The notes under the pieces were generated by a model that was not told the DNA's origin, ran no database searches, and saw only the letters and a program-made list of their open reading frames with translations. A stretch of 64,000 nucleotides of DNA, from the NCBI RefSeq assembly GCF_910592395.1, contig NC_088313.1, forward strand, positions 13,224,437 through 13,288,436, given 5' to 3'. Of this stretch, positions 35,688-44,284 are shown in pieces. This DNA comes from Lineus longissimus (taxonomy: Eukaryota; Nemertea; Pilidiophora; Heteronemertea; Lineidae). A program made the position numbers and the translations under genes. Within the stretch, counting starts at the first letter, position 1, and each line of letters begins with the position of its first letter.

Positions 35688-35990
35688 GGTACCTTTGTTC
35701 CCCCAAGAGGTACCTATCTTCCCCGATGAGGTACCTATGTTCCCCGGTACCTATGTTCCCCGGTACCTATGTTCCCCGGTACCTATGTTCCCCGGTACCT
35801 ATGTTCCCCGGTACCTATGTTCCCCGGTACCTATGTTCCCCGGTACCTATGTTCCCCGGTACCTATGTTCCCCGGTACCTATGTTCCCCGGTACCTATGT
35901 TCCCCGATGAGGTACCTATGTTCCCCGGTACCTATGTTCCCCAGGTACCTATGTTCCCCAGGTACCTATATTCCCAATACCTATGTCCGC
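35688..35990 (+). repeat. 16-bp minisatellite (GGTACCTATGTTCCCC)n, about 18 units
   Basis: From 35730 to 35905 eleven perfect 16-base units GGTACCTATGTTCCCC run head to tail. Flanking units are variant or carry insertions (CAAGA, GATGA, single A) at 35688, 35709, 35911, 35927, 35944 and 35961. Because 16 is not a multiple of 3 the array stays open in all three plus frames and produces long VPMFPGTYVPRYLCSP-type translations, which are artefacts. It forms the left arm of the inverted structure completed at 36236-36325. Confidence 0.9.
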
Positions 35991-36235
35991 AAAGAAAAGT
36001 GTGTTTTTTCTGATACGGTTCGTTTCCACAAATTACTGGAAAGACCTCACAGAATGAAGTCACTGAATTTCAGGAAATTGCAATTCCCAGAAATCCCCCA
36101 AAAAGCAGAGTTTCAGTATTTTTTGTTTGTATTAAAAGACATTTTTACTCTGCATAGATTCATTGTTTCGTGACTTACAGGCCAGGGTGCACGCGCCTTT
36201 GCTTTAAATTGGTACATACACTGTATCATAAAAAC
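35991..36235. other. Centre of the inverted minisatellite structure
   Basis: Unique-looking sequence between the 16-bp array and its inverted counterpart. No gene seen. Confidence 0.4.
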
Positions 36236-36325
36236 TATATGGGAGAACATAGGTACCGGGGAACATAGGTACCTCTTGAGGGAAGATACCTCTTGGGGGA
36301 ACATAGGTACCGGAAAACATAGGGA
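36236..36325 (-). repeat. Inverted counterpart of the 16-bp repeat
   Basis: Units of GGGGAACATAGGTACC, the reverse complement of the 35.7-kb unit, occur here with TCTTG spacers. The order unit - CAAGA spacer - unit matches the left end at 35688-35725. This shows that the two sites are inverted ends of one element, with the left end expanded by unit duplication. Confidence 0.75.
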
Positions 36326-36417
36326 TGACCCCGAAATCAGGGGTTAGTGTTTCCTTCTCTTGCTCTCTTGTGTGAGAGGCGGAAGAGCGAACATTAATCC
36401 TTGATATATTCAGGATG
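36325..36417. mobile_element. Diverged short relative of the 25505-25672 MITE
   Basis: GAAATCAGGGGTTAG at the left and GGAAGAGCGAACATTAATCC...TTCAGGATG at the right correspond to GAAATCAGGGGTTAA and GGAGAGCGAACATTAACCCC...CTCAGGATG of the 25.5-kb element. The interior is shorter. No target duplication is visible, and it abuts the inverted 16-bp repeat. Confidence 0.6.
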
Positions 36418-36419
36418 TC

Positions 36420-37565
36420 GCTCCGCCGATCCATCATGACCATCGAACTGGGATAACCGGGAAACTCTCGGCACCGAACATTTCAAAAGTACATGTATGT
36501 AAGACCTTGAGATTGTCGAACAGATTACACGAATTCATAACAGAAATGTGCTCAAGAACGGCCGTGAAATGTCGTTCAGATAGTACAGTGGTATACACTT
36601 GCATCGTATACGTTCTCTAATCTAAACCTCGCTAATGTCCCACTCATCTCTCAACGGGCTACTTTCATGGAGATTTCATGTACATGTATGCGCCATCAGA
36701 GTTTAAAAAATCGGCACACTTGCAGAATTCCTCAAGGTTCCCCCAAAAAGGTCAGCATTGCCGAAAGCCTAAACCAAGAAGGTATTTCTCGCTCAGTGAA
36801 AAGCCTTTGATCGGGTACGCCATTTGCATTAATCAGTAATTTTACTGGTGGCTCAGGCAAATAAAACTGCTGTTAAACACCGTAGTGCAGTTAAAATAAT
36901 TGTTATTTTGCATACAAAATTGCTCAAACTTGGTTTTCATAGTATATATACATGTATATCTGTCTACCCAACGACATTGTTGATACAGTATACAATTTGA
37001 AATTTTCAAATTCAATTTCAAAATCTAAATCTTTAAAACACGGCGTAGCTTTAGATGTCTGATAGAAAACCGAACGCCTGGCTTTTCGTGTATGAAATAC
37101 AAAATGTACGAATGAGGTTTTTTTTTCTCAGTGTTGTAGTTTTGTGATGCAGTTTTCGGGCAGGGAGGTGAACTCCTTCTGCAACTGCCGCCCACTCCCA
37201 ATGGCACTCAAAGAGCAACGCAGACGGAAAATTTCCTACGGCTTCTGCTGTGATGATCTCGTGATGTCAAATCTACTGATCCATCTTAAGTGAAGCATCA
37301 CTTACGCAGAAAGCGCCCGGTTTAATTTCAACGAATTCCAGTCGGGTACAACAGTCGGATGCCACACCAATATAGATCAGGATTTAGAGATCAGCGCATC
37401 GGGTGTGAGCCGAGAGAACGGACATCTTGTGCGGCTTTACCTGAATGAATGTTACGTGATGAGACTGCCGCCAACATCTGCGCCTTTGTGACCCATATTT
37501 GCACATTTTTGGTCGAAACTGATTAGTCACACTCTATTTTTTCGATTCCTTAAAATCTAATGTCT
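36420..37565. other. Non-coding stretch, no gene seen
   Basis: TACATGTATG motifs near 36490 and 36680. No gene or ends recognised. Confidence 0.4.
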
Positions 37566-37570
37566 TACGA

Positions 37571-37790
37571 GCAATACGCCCTTCCCGCGCCTCAGTCGGT
37601 ATCAAAGAAGTTGATGCATCATCAAGTTGAATGTTACCCTATATTGCAGGCCCTATTGTCCACATATTTAGCAAGCCAAATCTAGCTCACTGATCTGCAC
37701 CGGACCTTTTAAACAGGAAATGAGAAGGTTCATTTTCATCGCCCGAGAAAAGGTAAAAGTAAGGCCTAATCGTTGGTCGTGTGAAATCCC
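37571..37790 (+). repeat. Dispersed repeat block, copy 2 of 2
   Basis: Second copy of the block at 565-784, same strand, ending in GTGAAATCCC. It lies about 380 bp upstream of the LINE's probable 5' end and is not part of it as far as can be seen. Confidence 0.7.
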
Positions 37791-38160
37791 CTTAAAAACC
37801 GTATGTACGTGCTGGAGTTCACTGGTTAATGATATATTTCACTCAAAGAACCGCTAATACGACAAGCATTCACACATAGTCCACAGTTACAGAGAAGCTA
37901 GTCTCTTTGAGGCTGATACACTGATTAGAAGCTTGGCGGCTAATGAGGTCATTAGTGTTGTCGAGGGCAACGAACTTAGGAGGCGAAACGACAGACAAGC
38001 AACCTTTTAACTGACTTCAAGGCAGATTCGATCGGTTTTTGTAGTGGTGGAATTGATCGTCTTCCTAACGCATCTTTTGTGTTGAGCAGTAGCGTGGTGG
38101 CTTAAAAAAGATATCGAAGATAAAATGTCCGTGCCGTTCCCCCAACGAGAATTGGGAATT
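37791..38160. other. Non-coding spacer before the LINE
   Basis: No gene or repeat recognised. The LINE 5' boundary is uncertain and may fall within this stretch or just after it. Confidence 0.35.
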
Positions 38161-38350
38161 TACACCATTTAGCAGCGGTCGATTACCACCGACCTGGACC
38201 GCCGATAGCCGCCCTTCAATCTATCTTGCGCAAATTTCAAAAAAATCAGAAATTGCGGAAATCCCTGCCAAGGCATTACGACTCCGTTCCTGCAAATAAA
38301 AACAGTATCGCCGGGCCACTCATGGTAGCTAGCCATGTTGAGAGATTTTT

Positions 38351-38362
38351 CAAGATGGCGGC
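38351..38362 (+). promoter_or_regulatory. YY1-like box in LINE leader
   Basis: CAAGATGGCGGC matches the animal YY1 consensus AAGATGGCGGC. It lies 126 bp upstream of the ORF1 ATG. A sense YY1 site in the 5' UTR is known to position transcription of mammalian L1; a comparable role here is inference. Confidence 0.5.
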
Positions 38363-38408
38363 AGAGCTAGTCGATCTTCAAGGACCGGTGTTAGTTTTCT
38401 TCGGATAA
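38355..38408 (+). other. Short upstream ORF in the LINE leader
   Basis: The ATG embedded in the YY1-like box opens a 17-codon frame ending at TAA 38406-38408, 79 bp before ORF1. If the leader is transcribed from upstream of this point, the small frame would precede ORF1 and could modulate its translation. If transcription starts at the box, it may be absent or leaderless. Confidence 0.35.
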
Positions 38409-38487
38409 CCCAACATAGCGAGGACTATCTTACCCGTTTTCAACCGGAATATAAACAACTAGAGGTGAGGAATCTAATGATGTCACA

Positions 38488-40644
38488 ATGAGTTTTGAGA
38501 GCAACGCAGATCTCACGCCAGAAGGACTTTCAAGGGAGTTAAATTCTCCTTCGGTTTCCTCACAGGCATCCATGTTGTCCGACAATGGCGAAAGTGGCGA
38601 TATACCCGCTGATCAGGCCTGGTACGGCCACTTTCAAGGAGAACTCTCAAATCTCCCTAAAGACTCGTACGTCGAAAGATTACTCGAGCTGACAGGAGAG
38701 AACACTGTGCAGATAGATCTGTTTAGATCATGGCTGTCCGATAAGGCTAAAGCAGCCCGGCCAGACGATTGTCCGACTTCTGAACCCATCAAACGCAAAA
38801 GCACCAAGGGTGGTGGGACCAAGCACGTCAAAAATGCTAATGACTGTTATTTGCTCCAGTCTTTCTTGGACGGGGCCACAGTTCACGATATTTATGAGGT
38901 TTATCGCTCGCATAGCAGAGGTTCAACCCCTGCGGATATCAATAGAAGGCAGCTGATCCTCGACCAAGCCATACGCCATGTCCGAATCGCGCCTGCCAAC
39001 TCATGCGCTACCAGTGTAGATGTACATGAACAAGGTGTTGAAGTGGAAACCGATCAGGAAACCTCAAACATTCGCATAACCGCAAATACTAATCCAGTGC
39101 ATGGCCCAAAGCTTCTCTCAATGGCGGACATTTGCGCGTGTGTGTGTAGGCTTGAAAATGACATGGCTTCTTTCAAAAACACTCATAGCGATCCCGCGCT
39201 TGAGCTCGAACAGTATAAAGAGCTTAATAAAGCAGTGTCACACGATTTTAATGCAAACAAAGTCAAACTTGCAGAACTTACTGCAACTGTCTCAAGGCTC
39301 GATGCTGAAAATGGTAACCTGCAAGCGCAGGTCACTAATCTGCACCGGGAAAAGGATGAAAAAGACCACGCAACTCTGAACGATCCGATCACCGATATCG
39401 TTGCGCTGAAAGAATCTGTGGGCTCGTTTGAGACAGAACTGAACCGAATTCGGGATAAAGTTACTGATTCTCAAGAGCCAGACAAAATCTCGAATCGAGG
39501 CAAAACGTTCGTTAAACAGACAAAATCCGATATCGCTTCCGTACTTGCTAGGATGGAGGCCTGTGAAGCAGCGTACGAAGGCCTTCAAGCTGCCCTAAAG
39601 GAGCACCAGCAGGAGTACTCCTCGTTAAAGGCAGAGTGCCACAAACTGCAAAGGGATCTCAGTGACACGCGTTCGGAGTTGTCGGATGCGAGCCGGAAAC
39701 GCGAGGCCCTAGCTAAGGATAACGAGAGACTGCGGGGTAAATGTGAGACCTTTGAGAATCTGCCGAAAGAATTCAAGGAGGTGAAAATTGCTTTTGAGCG
39801 CATAAAGGACACGCGCGACTCGGGTGTGGCAAAGTTGCGCAATGACGTCAAACAGGTAAAAACGGACGTCAAAAACACCGAGACTATCTTGAATGAACTT
39901 GACTCTAAATTCAAAGATCTGCGCAAAGGGCTTGACGCAGTCAAGTCCAAGGCCTCTGATACCGAAAGGAAAGTAGCAAACGAATTGAAGTCCCAAAAGG
40001 ATAGCTATGCTACTCGTACCCGCAATGAGCAACATAAGGATGCCAGCGCACAAACGGTCGCGGGAAACCAGCCATCCACTCGTGTCAAAGGCACTCAACC
40101 TCTCGGTGATGCATCAGCGGTCCACCATTCAGAACGAGCAGCCTTGGCCAGGAGGGCTGAGCAAGGGATCCTCCCGCCCCAGCAAGTTGAACGAATGGGG
40201 GCTCAACCCCAGCATATCGAACGGATGATCACCCCCACTACCCAGCAAACTGAACGAGCGGTCCCTCCACCCAAGCAAATTGAAACAGTCGTCTTCTCCA
40301 ATCAGTGCATGGTAAAGAACAGACCGAACCCGGATATCGACTCTGGGGTAGATAGCTACAGAACGAACGAGCAGGGCTGCGGGGAATTCACTGGCGTGAC
40401 CAGAAAACCTCGACGGCGGAGGGCGCCCCTATTCGTGGGGTTCATCTCGCCCCGGACCACCGTTGACTCAATACTTAGGTTCTTAGTTGGTCACAAAGTG
40501 ATCGAGCCGCACGTTAGACTCATGAAAAGCAAAATTAGAGGCACCCAGTCAGCTAAAGTCATTGTTGACCTACAGGACAAGGACATGTTGCTCCATGAGG
40601 ACTTCTGGCCAGCCGGTGTCCTCTGTCGGGAGTGGATGGATTAG
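38488..40644 (+). CDS. LINE ORF1 protein (RNA-binding, coiled-coil)
   Basis: This 718-residue protein starts at ATG and ends at TAG 40642. ORF1 proteins bind the element's own RNA and form the retrotransposition particle with ORF2. The first 100 residues are acidic and Ser-rich. A basic KRKSTKGGG patch near residue 101 could be a nuclear signal. A conserved-looking helical block (CYLLQSFLDGATVHDIYEVY) follows. A long heptad-rich coiled coil covers about residues 215-505. A Gln/Pro linker at about 560-603 contains four imperfect 10-11 residue repeats of the QxxERM type. The last 75 residues (APLFVGFISPRTTVDSILRF ... DFWPAGVLCREW) match the C-terminal domain found in CR1-like ORF1s, an RRM-like fold with a terminal FWPxGV motif. 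No CCHC knuckles are present. The stop lies 11 bases before the first ATG of ORF2. The frame is intact and the length is long for an ORF1. Long minus-strand frames opposite it are shadows. Confidence 0.9.
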   Translation: MSFESNADLTPEGLSRELNSPSVSSQASMLSDNGESGDIPADQAWYGHFQGELSNLPKDSYVERLLELTGENTVQIDLFRSWLSDKAKAARPDDCPTSEPIKRKSTKGGGTKHVKNANDCYLLQSFLDGATVHDIYEVYRSHSRGSTPADINRRQLILDQAIRHVRIAPANSCATSVDVHEQGVEVETDQETSNIRITANTNPVHGPKLLSMADICACVCRLENDMASFKNTHSDPALELEQYKELNKAVSHDFNANKVKLAELTATVSRLDAENGNLQAQVTNLHREKDEKDHATLNDPITDIVALKESVGSFETELNRIRDKVTDSQEPDKISNRGKTFVKQTKSDIASVLARMEACEAAYEGLQAALKEHQQEYSSLKAECHKLQRDLSDTRSELSDASRKREALAKDNERLRGKCETFENLPKEFKEVKIAFERIKDTRDSGVAKLRNDVKQVKTDVKNTETILNELDSKFKDLRKGLDAVKSKASDTERKVANELKSQKDSYATRTRNEQHKDASAQTVAGNQPSTRVKGTQPLGDASAVHHSERAALARRAEQGILPPQQVERMGAQPQHIERMITPTTQQTERAVPPPKQIETVVFSNQCMVKNRPNPDIDSGVDSYRTNEQGCGEFTGVTRKPRRRRAPLFVGFISPRTTVDSILRFLVGHKVIEPHVRLMKSKIRGTQSAKVIVDLQDKDMLLHEDFWPAGVLCREWMD
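40167..40299 (+). repeat. 30-33 bp coding repeat in the ORF1 linker
   Basis: Four imperfect in-frame units encode CCxxxQxxGAACGA-type codons. The Gln-x-Glu-Arg cores begin at 40183, 40213, 40246 and 40276, spaced 30, 33 and 30 bases. This is typical of repeat slippage in a disordered linker; length may vary between element copies. Confidence 0.7.
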
Positions 40645-40655
40645 ACAATCGTTTC

Positions 40656-43600
40656 ATGGATAGCTCGTCTCGTAACCTATCTCTTGCGTGCTGGAATGCG
40701 CGTGGCATAATGTCCGGGTCACTATATGTGGACAAACTGCTCACCTCCCGGAATCTCGACATTTTGGGAATCTCAGAACACTGGCTATATCCTGACTCGG
40801 CCCAGTTCTTAGAGTCCGTTAACAATGATTTTTCTGCTTATGTAGTCTGTGATAAAGACCTATTTATCTCCGATAAGGTGCGCCGTGGTAAAGGTGGTGT
40901 GGCCCTCCTATGGCGCAAGGATCTTACACCCTCTATCACCGGCCTGCACCTGGATAGCGATAGAACAGTGGGAATATCACTGAGTATTACGGGGTATAGG
41001 ATGATCACAATCATTGTGGCTTACCTCCCAAGCTCGAACCACCCGGACGATTACTTCATCGAATACGTGGACTACTTATCTCAGCTGTATGATTACTACA
41101 GCCCCCTTGGTGAGGTGATCATCATGGGGGATCTTAACGTGAAAATCGACGGGACAAGGGTGCCGCTGTGCGTTACAAGTCGAAGGATACGCGCAATGAA
41201 CGCCTTTCTTTCAAACTCTGGACTCATATCTGTCCCCGCCAGCAATATCTGCAAGGGCCCCACCTATACCTTTGATCCGTTCGAGGGGGCCAACAAAACC
41301 CTTATTGATCACATCCTAGTGAATGCTTCGCTGATGGAATCGGCTAGTGATTGTGTTATACTGCAAGAAAATGGCATAAACACATCGGACCATTTACCCA
41401 TCTGTGCAGTAGTAAAAATGTCCCATACTGGCGCCTCAGACAACACTACAGCTCGGGGATTTCTAGTTGTGCGCTACAATTGGGACCGGTGCATAAGAGA
41501 CAACTTCTGTTGCATAACTGACTACAGAGCAATACTCGAAAGAAACCTCCCGCAGGTCGATACGTCAACTGCGCGTACGCACGCCGAGATTGATGCACTG
41601 TATGAATCAGTAGTTCGCACAATGGTCACCGCAGCTGATCTCTCCATTCCCAAACGGAGGAATTCGCGTAAGAAGTGCAGACCAAACTGGAATGAAAAAC
41701 TCAAGCCTGTCTATCAGCAAATGAAACAGGCACGCCACCTGTGGGTGCAAGCAGACAAACCCAGATCCGCGGACTCGGAGGAATTCAAATTGTACAAAGA
41801 GGCCAAACGGGCTTTCAGAGCGGCTCTGCGAAAGCAGAATGCCGACTTGGAGGCGAGTTTCTATGCAGAACTGGACGAGCTTGCCGAGGTAGACCAGGAC
41901 AAATTCTGGAGACTGCTAAAAAGCCGTAAACTCACGCCAAACAGGCCCCCTCCCCCTATGCGCTTCAAAGGGGAAATGTTTTATGACACTTCGGACATCG
42001 CGAATAAGTGGGCCGCATATTTTGAAGAGCTTTATTCTCCGAAATGCGACCTGAGATATGATGAAACGTTTAGGTGTGAAGTAGACAGGTCAGTGCAAGA
42101 CATGGACGAAAGGTCAAAGCAGATACAGATAGACGGCCTCGACCACCCTTTCTCTTTTGAGGAAGTTACGCGCGCGATTCGTGGACTTAAGTGTGGGAAA
42201 GCAGGAGGTCACGATTCCCTCACGAACGAACACATCAAATATGGAGGTCGCATCCTCCATACAACGCTCACAAATCTCCTTAACGTGATACTGACATCTG
42301 AGCATGTACCGGCCAGTGCCAAGAAAGGAGTTATCCACACTATACATAAGGGTGGGGGAAAGGATCGGGCCGAACCAGGGAGTTATCGTCCGATAACGTT
42401 GCTACCTGTTCTGTACAAACTGTTAGAAAAACTGATGCTAGAGAAACTGAATCGATGGACTCAAGACAACAATATAGCTTTCCCTAATCGCCAGCAAAGT
42501 GCCTACCAAAAGAAGCGCAGTTGTGTATCCACTGCCTTCGTGCTCCAGGAAACAATCCGTCACAATCTCGAAAGGAACTCGAAAGTGTACGCGTGCTTCT
42601 TGGATACATCCAAAGCCTTCGATACCGTCTGGCATAACGGGCTCTTCTACAAGCTTTTTAATTTTGGGGTGCAAGGCAAGCTTTGGCGCTTGACCAAAAA
42701 CTGCTATGTGGATGCTGAAAGTTGCGTGATTGTCAGTAATACTATGTCCCCGTGGTTTGCGCTAAAACAGTCTGTCAGACAAGGTGGTGTACTCTCAACC
42801 TGGTTGTACCTACTCTACATCAACGAACTTCTTGACAACCTAGATCAGTTAGATGTCGGTGCTAAAATCGAAGACGTGAACTGTGGATCGCCTTGCCACG
42901 CGGACGATCTCACCCTGGTATCGCTCTCAAAGTTTGGATTAGACGGCATGATGGGGTGCTGTGACCAGTATGCAATTAAGTGGAGATACGACTACAATGG
43001 ACAAAAGTGCCTGATAATAGTATTCGGTGAAAGCGTGAGACAGTGGGAAAGAACGAAGCCACTCCGCAATTGGCACTTGGGTAACAAACCCGTCAGGGAA
43101 ACAGATGTTTGTGTGCACCTTGGGGTATCCCAGGATAAGCACTCCAAGCCATTGAGGCAAGTAATAGCCGCCGCCCAGAAGCTGAAAAATACGTTAATGT
43201 GCATCCTAGGTCCGGGGATTCAACCTTCTGGTTTTAATCCAACCTCGTCTTTCAAACTCTACTGCACCGTATGCCTCCCCCGAGCGCTCTACGGTAGTGA
43301 AATTTGGGACAATCTGTCTGCGCGCGAAACGATGATCCTCGAAAGGGCACACCGCTTTTGCTTGAAAAGGATGCAAGGATTTCCGAGAATGACTAGGACT
43401 TTAGTGGCTCAAGCAATGATCGGGAGCCATTGTATTCAATCTTCAGTGGACGCTAGACGTCTCCAGTTCCTTGGTCAACTTGTAGCATTAAGTAAAGCGC
43501 CATGCAAACTCCCGTGGACGGTATTCAGACTCAGGTACCTATCCATGCAGGACAGAACTACCCGCAGTAAGGAGTGCATTGGCTATGTTCCCTTGCTCAG

Positions 43601-44042
43601 GGACACGTTATATAAATATCATCTATCGGATTACTTAGAACTAGCCGCCACGGACCCAGCTCTTTTCCCTCACAAATCCGTCTGGAAATCGACTGTACGA
43701 TTAGCCATAGAGACTCATGAAAATGTTAACTTCGTGTCCGCGTGTAACAAGGACTGCGAACTAACCAGAATTCTGAACATTGAGAAAACGTTGGACTTTC
43801 CGTCCCTCCTCTGGCTGTCCGCCCAAAAGGACCCGAGGAGTAAACATAGATATGCTTTTCTTGCAAAGCTGAACACATTTGTCATATTGCAAGAGCCTAT
43901 ATATTGCTCACATTGTAAAAGCGCATACACGGACACACCACGACATCTCTTCTGCGAGTGCTCGGGTCTCGCGGTAAAGCTGGGAAAGAGCCGTAGACGA
44001 ATGCTCCGTAGAGGTGTCCGCGGCACTGTGGAACATGAATGA
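40656..44042 (+). CDS. LINE ORF2: AP-endonuclease and reverse transcriptase
   Basis: The first ATG of this frame is at 40656, giving 1128 residues; the frame is already open from 40632 (a GTG). The N-terminal endonuclease has WNARG (W13-G17), catalytic E41 in SEHW, GDLN at 158-161, a LIDH motif ending at H219 and SDH at 244-246. All expected catalytic positions are present. This enzyme nicks the target DNA. The reverse transcriptase follows: GKAGGHDSLTNEH near 513, SYRPITLLP around Y577, motif A FLDTSKAFDTV with D650, RQGGVLSTWLY near 708, and the active-site box CHADD at 747-751, where His replaces the usual aromatic or small residue. A thumb-like VCVHLGV follows. A C-terminal CX2C-X9-H-X4-C cluster sits at 1084-1102 (with a further Cys at 1100). 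The final residues after about 1107 look wrong, because a 1-base frameshift near 43975-43981 leads to an early stop at 44040. The other frame stays open to 44142. Its close spacing to ORF1 suggests coupled translation. Confidence 0.93.
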   Translation: MDSSSRNLSLACWNARGIMSGSLYVDKLLTSRNLDILGISEHWLYPDSAQFLESVNNDFSAYVVCDKDLFISDKVRRGKGGVALLWRKDLTPSITGLHLDSDRTVGISLSITGYRMITIIVAYLPSSNHPDDYFIEYVDYLSQLYDYYSPLGEVIIMGDLNVKIDGTRVPLCVTSRRIRAMNAFLSNSGLISVPASNICKGPTYTFDPFEGANKTLIDHILVNASLMESASDCVILQENGINTSDHLPICAVVKMSHTGASDNTTARGFLVVRYNWDRCIRDNFCCITDYRAILERNLPQVDTSTARTHAEIDALYESVVRTMVTAADLSIPKRRNSRKKCRPNWNEKLKPVYQQMKQARHLWVQADKPRSADSEEFKLYKEAKRAFRAALRKQNADLEASFYAELDELAEVDQDKFWRLLKSRKLTPNRPPPPMRFKGEMFYDTSDIANKWAAYFEELYSPKCDLRYDETFRCEVDRSVQDMDERSKQIQIDGLDHPFSFEEVTRAIRGLKCGKAGGHDSLTNEHIKYGGRILHTTLTNLLNVILTSEHVPASAKKGVIHTIHKGGGKDRAEPGSYRPITLLPVLYKLLEKLMLEKLNRWTQDNNIAFPNRQQSAYQKKRSCVSTAFVLQETIRHNLERNSKVYACFLDTSKAFDTVWHNGLFYKLFNFGVQGKLWRLTKNCYVDAESCVIVSNTMSPWFALKQSVRQGGVLSTWLYLLYINELLDNLDQLDVGAKIEDVNCGSPCHADDLTLVSLSKFGLDGMMGCCDQYAIKWRYDYNGQKCLIIVFGESVRQWERTKPLRNWHLGNKPVRETDVCVHLGVSQDKHSKPLRQVIAAAQKLKNTLMCILGPGIQPSGFNPTSSFKLYCTVCLPRALYGSEIWDNLSARETMILERAHRFCLKRMQGFPRMTRTLVAQAMIGSHCIQSSVDARRLQFLGQLVALSKAPCKLPWTVFRLRYLSMQDRTTRSKECIGYVPLLRDTLYKYHLSDYLELAATDPALFPHKSVWKSTVRLAIETHENVNFVSACNKDCELTRILNIEKTLDFPSLLWLSAQKDPRSKHRYAFLAKLNTFVILQEPIYCSHCKSAYTDTPRHLFCECSGLAVKLGKSRRRMLRRGVRGTVEHE

Positions 44043-44142
44043 CAATGATCTAACAGAGACATTGCTAGGTAAGCAAATACCTGGCTGCGACCTAGAAGAC
44101 AACATGTCATTGCTGCAAATTGCAGCGGAGTGCTGGTATTAA
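43978..44142 (+). pseudogene. Shifted-frame remainder of the ORF2 C-terminus
   Basis: In the +1 frame relative to ORF2, a 54-codon open stretch runs from just after a TAA at 43975 to TAA 44140-44142. It reads protein-like (SAALWNMNDNDLTETLLG, then SLLQIAAECWY at the end), while the ORF2 frame over the same bases is Arg-rich and terminates early. This is best explained by a single-base indel near 43975-43981 in this copy. The catalytic domains are unaffected. Confidence 0.6.
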
Positions 44143-44277
44143 CCAGCTCACTCAATTAATTACCAAATTACCTGTAAATAATGCACTCACTCCTCATACA
44201 CTCTGTTAAATTTATTGTATACTATTTTGTATATCTTCTTCTGCATAGGAGGAATAAATAAATATATATATACATGT
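44143..44277 (+). other. LINE 3' UTR and AT-repeat tail
   Basis: It contains a polyadenylation-type AATAAA at 44253-44258, overlapping an AATAAATAAATATATATATAC simple-repeat tail rather than a poly-A. The AT repeat merges with flanking TACATGTA, so the exact end is uncertain. Confidence 0.5.
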
Positions 44278-44284
44278 ACCATTT

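Larger units (their letters stand above)
38164..44284 (+). mobile_element. Nearly complete two-ORF non-LTR retrotransposon (LINE)
   Basis: The element includes a 5' leader, ORF1, ORF2 and a short 3' UTR with AATAAA at 44253 followed by an AT-repeat tail. The tentative boundaries 38171-44277 rest on a 7-base direct repeat accattt found just outside both (38164-38170 and 44278-44284). A match this short over a searched interval could be chance. The length, about 6.1 kb, is normal for a complete APE-type LINE. The coiled-coil ORF1 with a C-terminal FWPAGV domain, the AP-endonuclease and the C-terminal CCHC place it among CR1/jockey-like lineages broadly; I cannot fix the clade. Apart from a likely frameshift at the ORF2 C-terminus, both frames are open, which suggests recent insertion. 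Confidence 0.9.

Noticed and set aside
35593-36173. Overlapping frames of VPMFPGTYVPRYLCSP repeats
   Set aside because: A 16-base repeat without stops is open in every frame; all three plus-strand readings give the same peptide in rotation.
39585-40098. Long minus-strand frames of 121-129 codons
   Set aside because: They are antisense shadows of the LINE ORF1.
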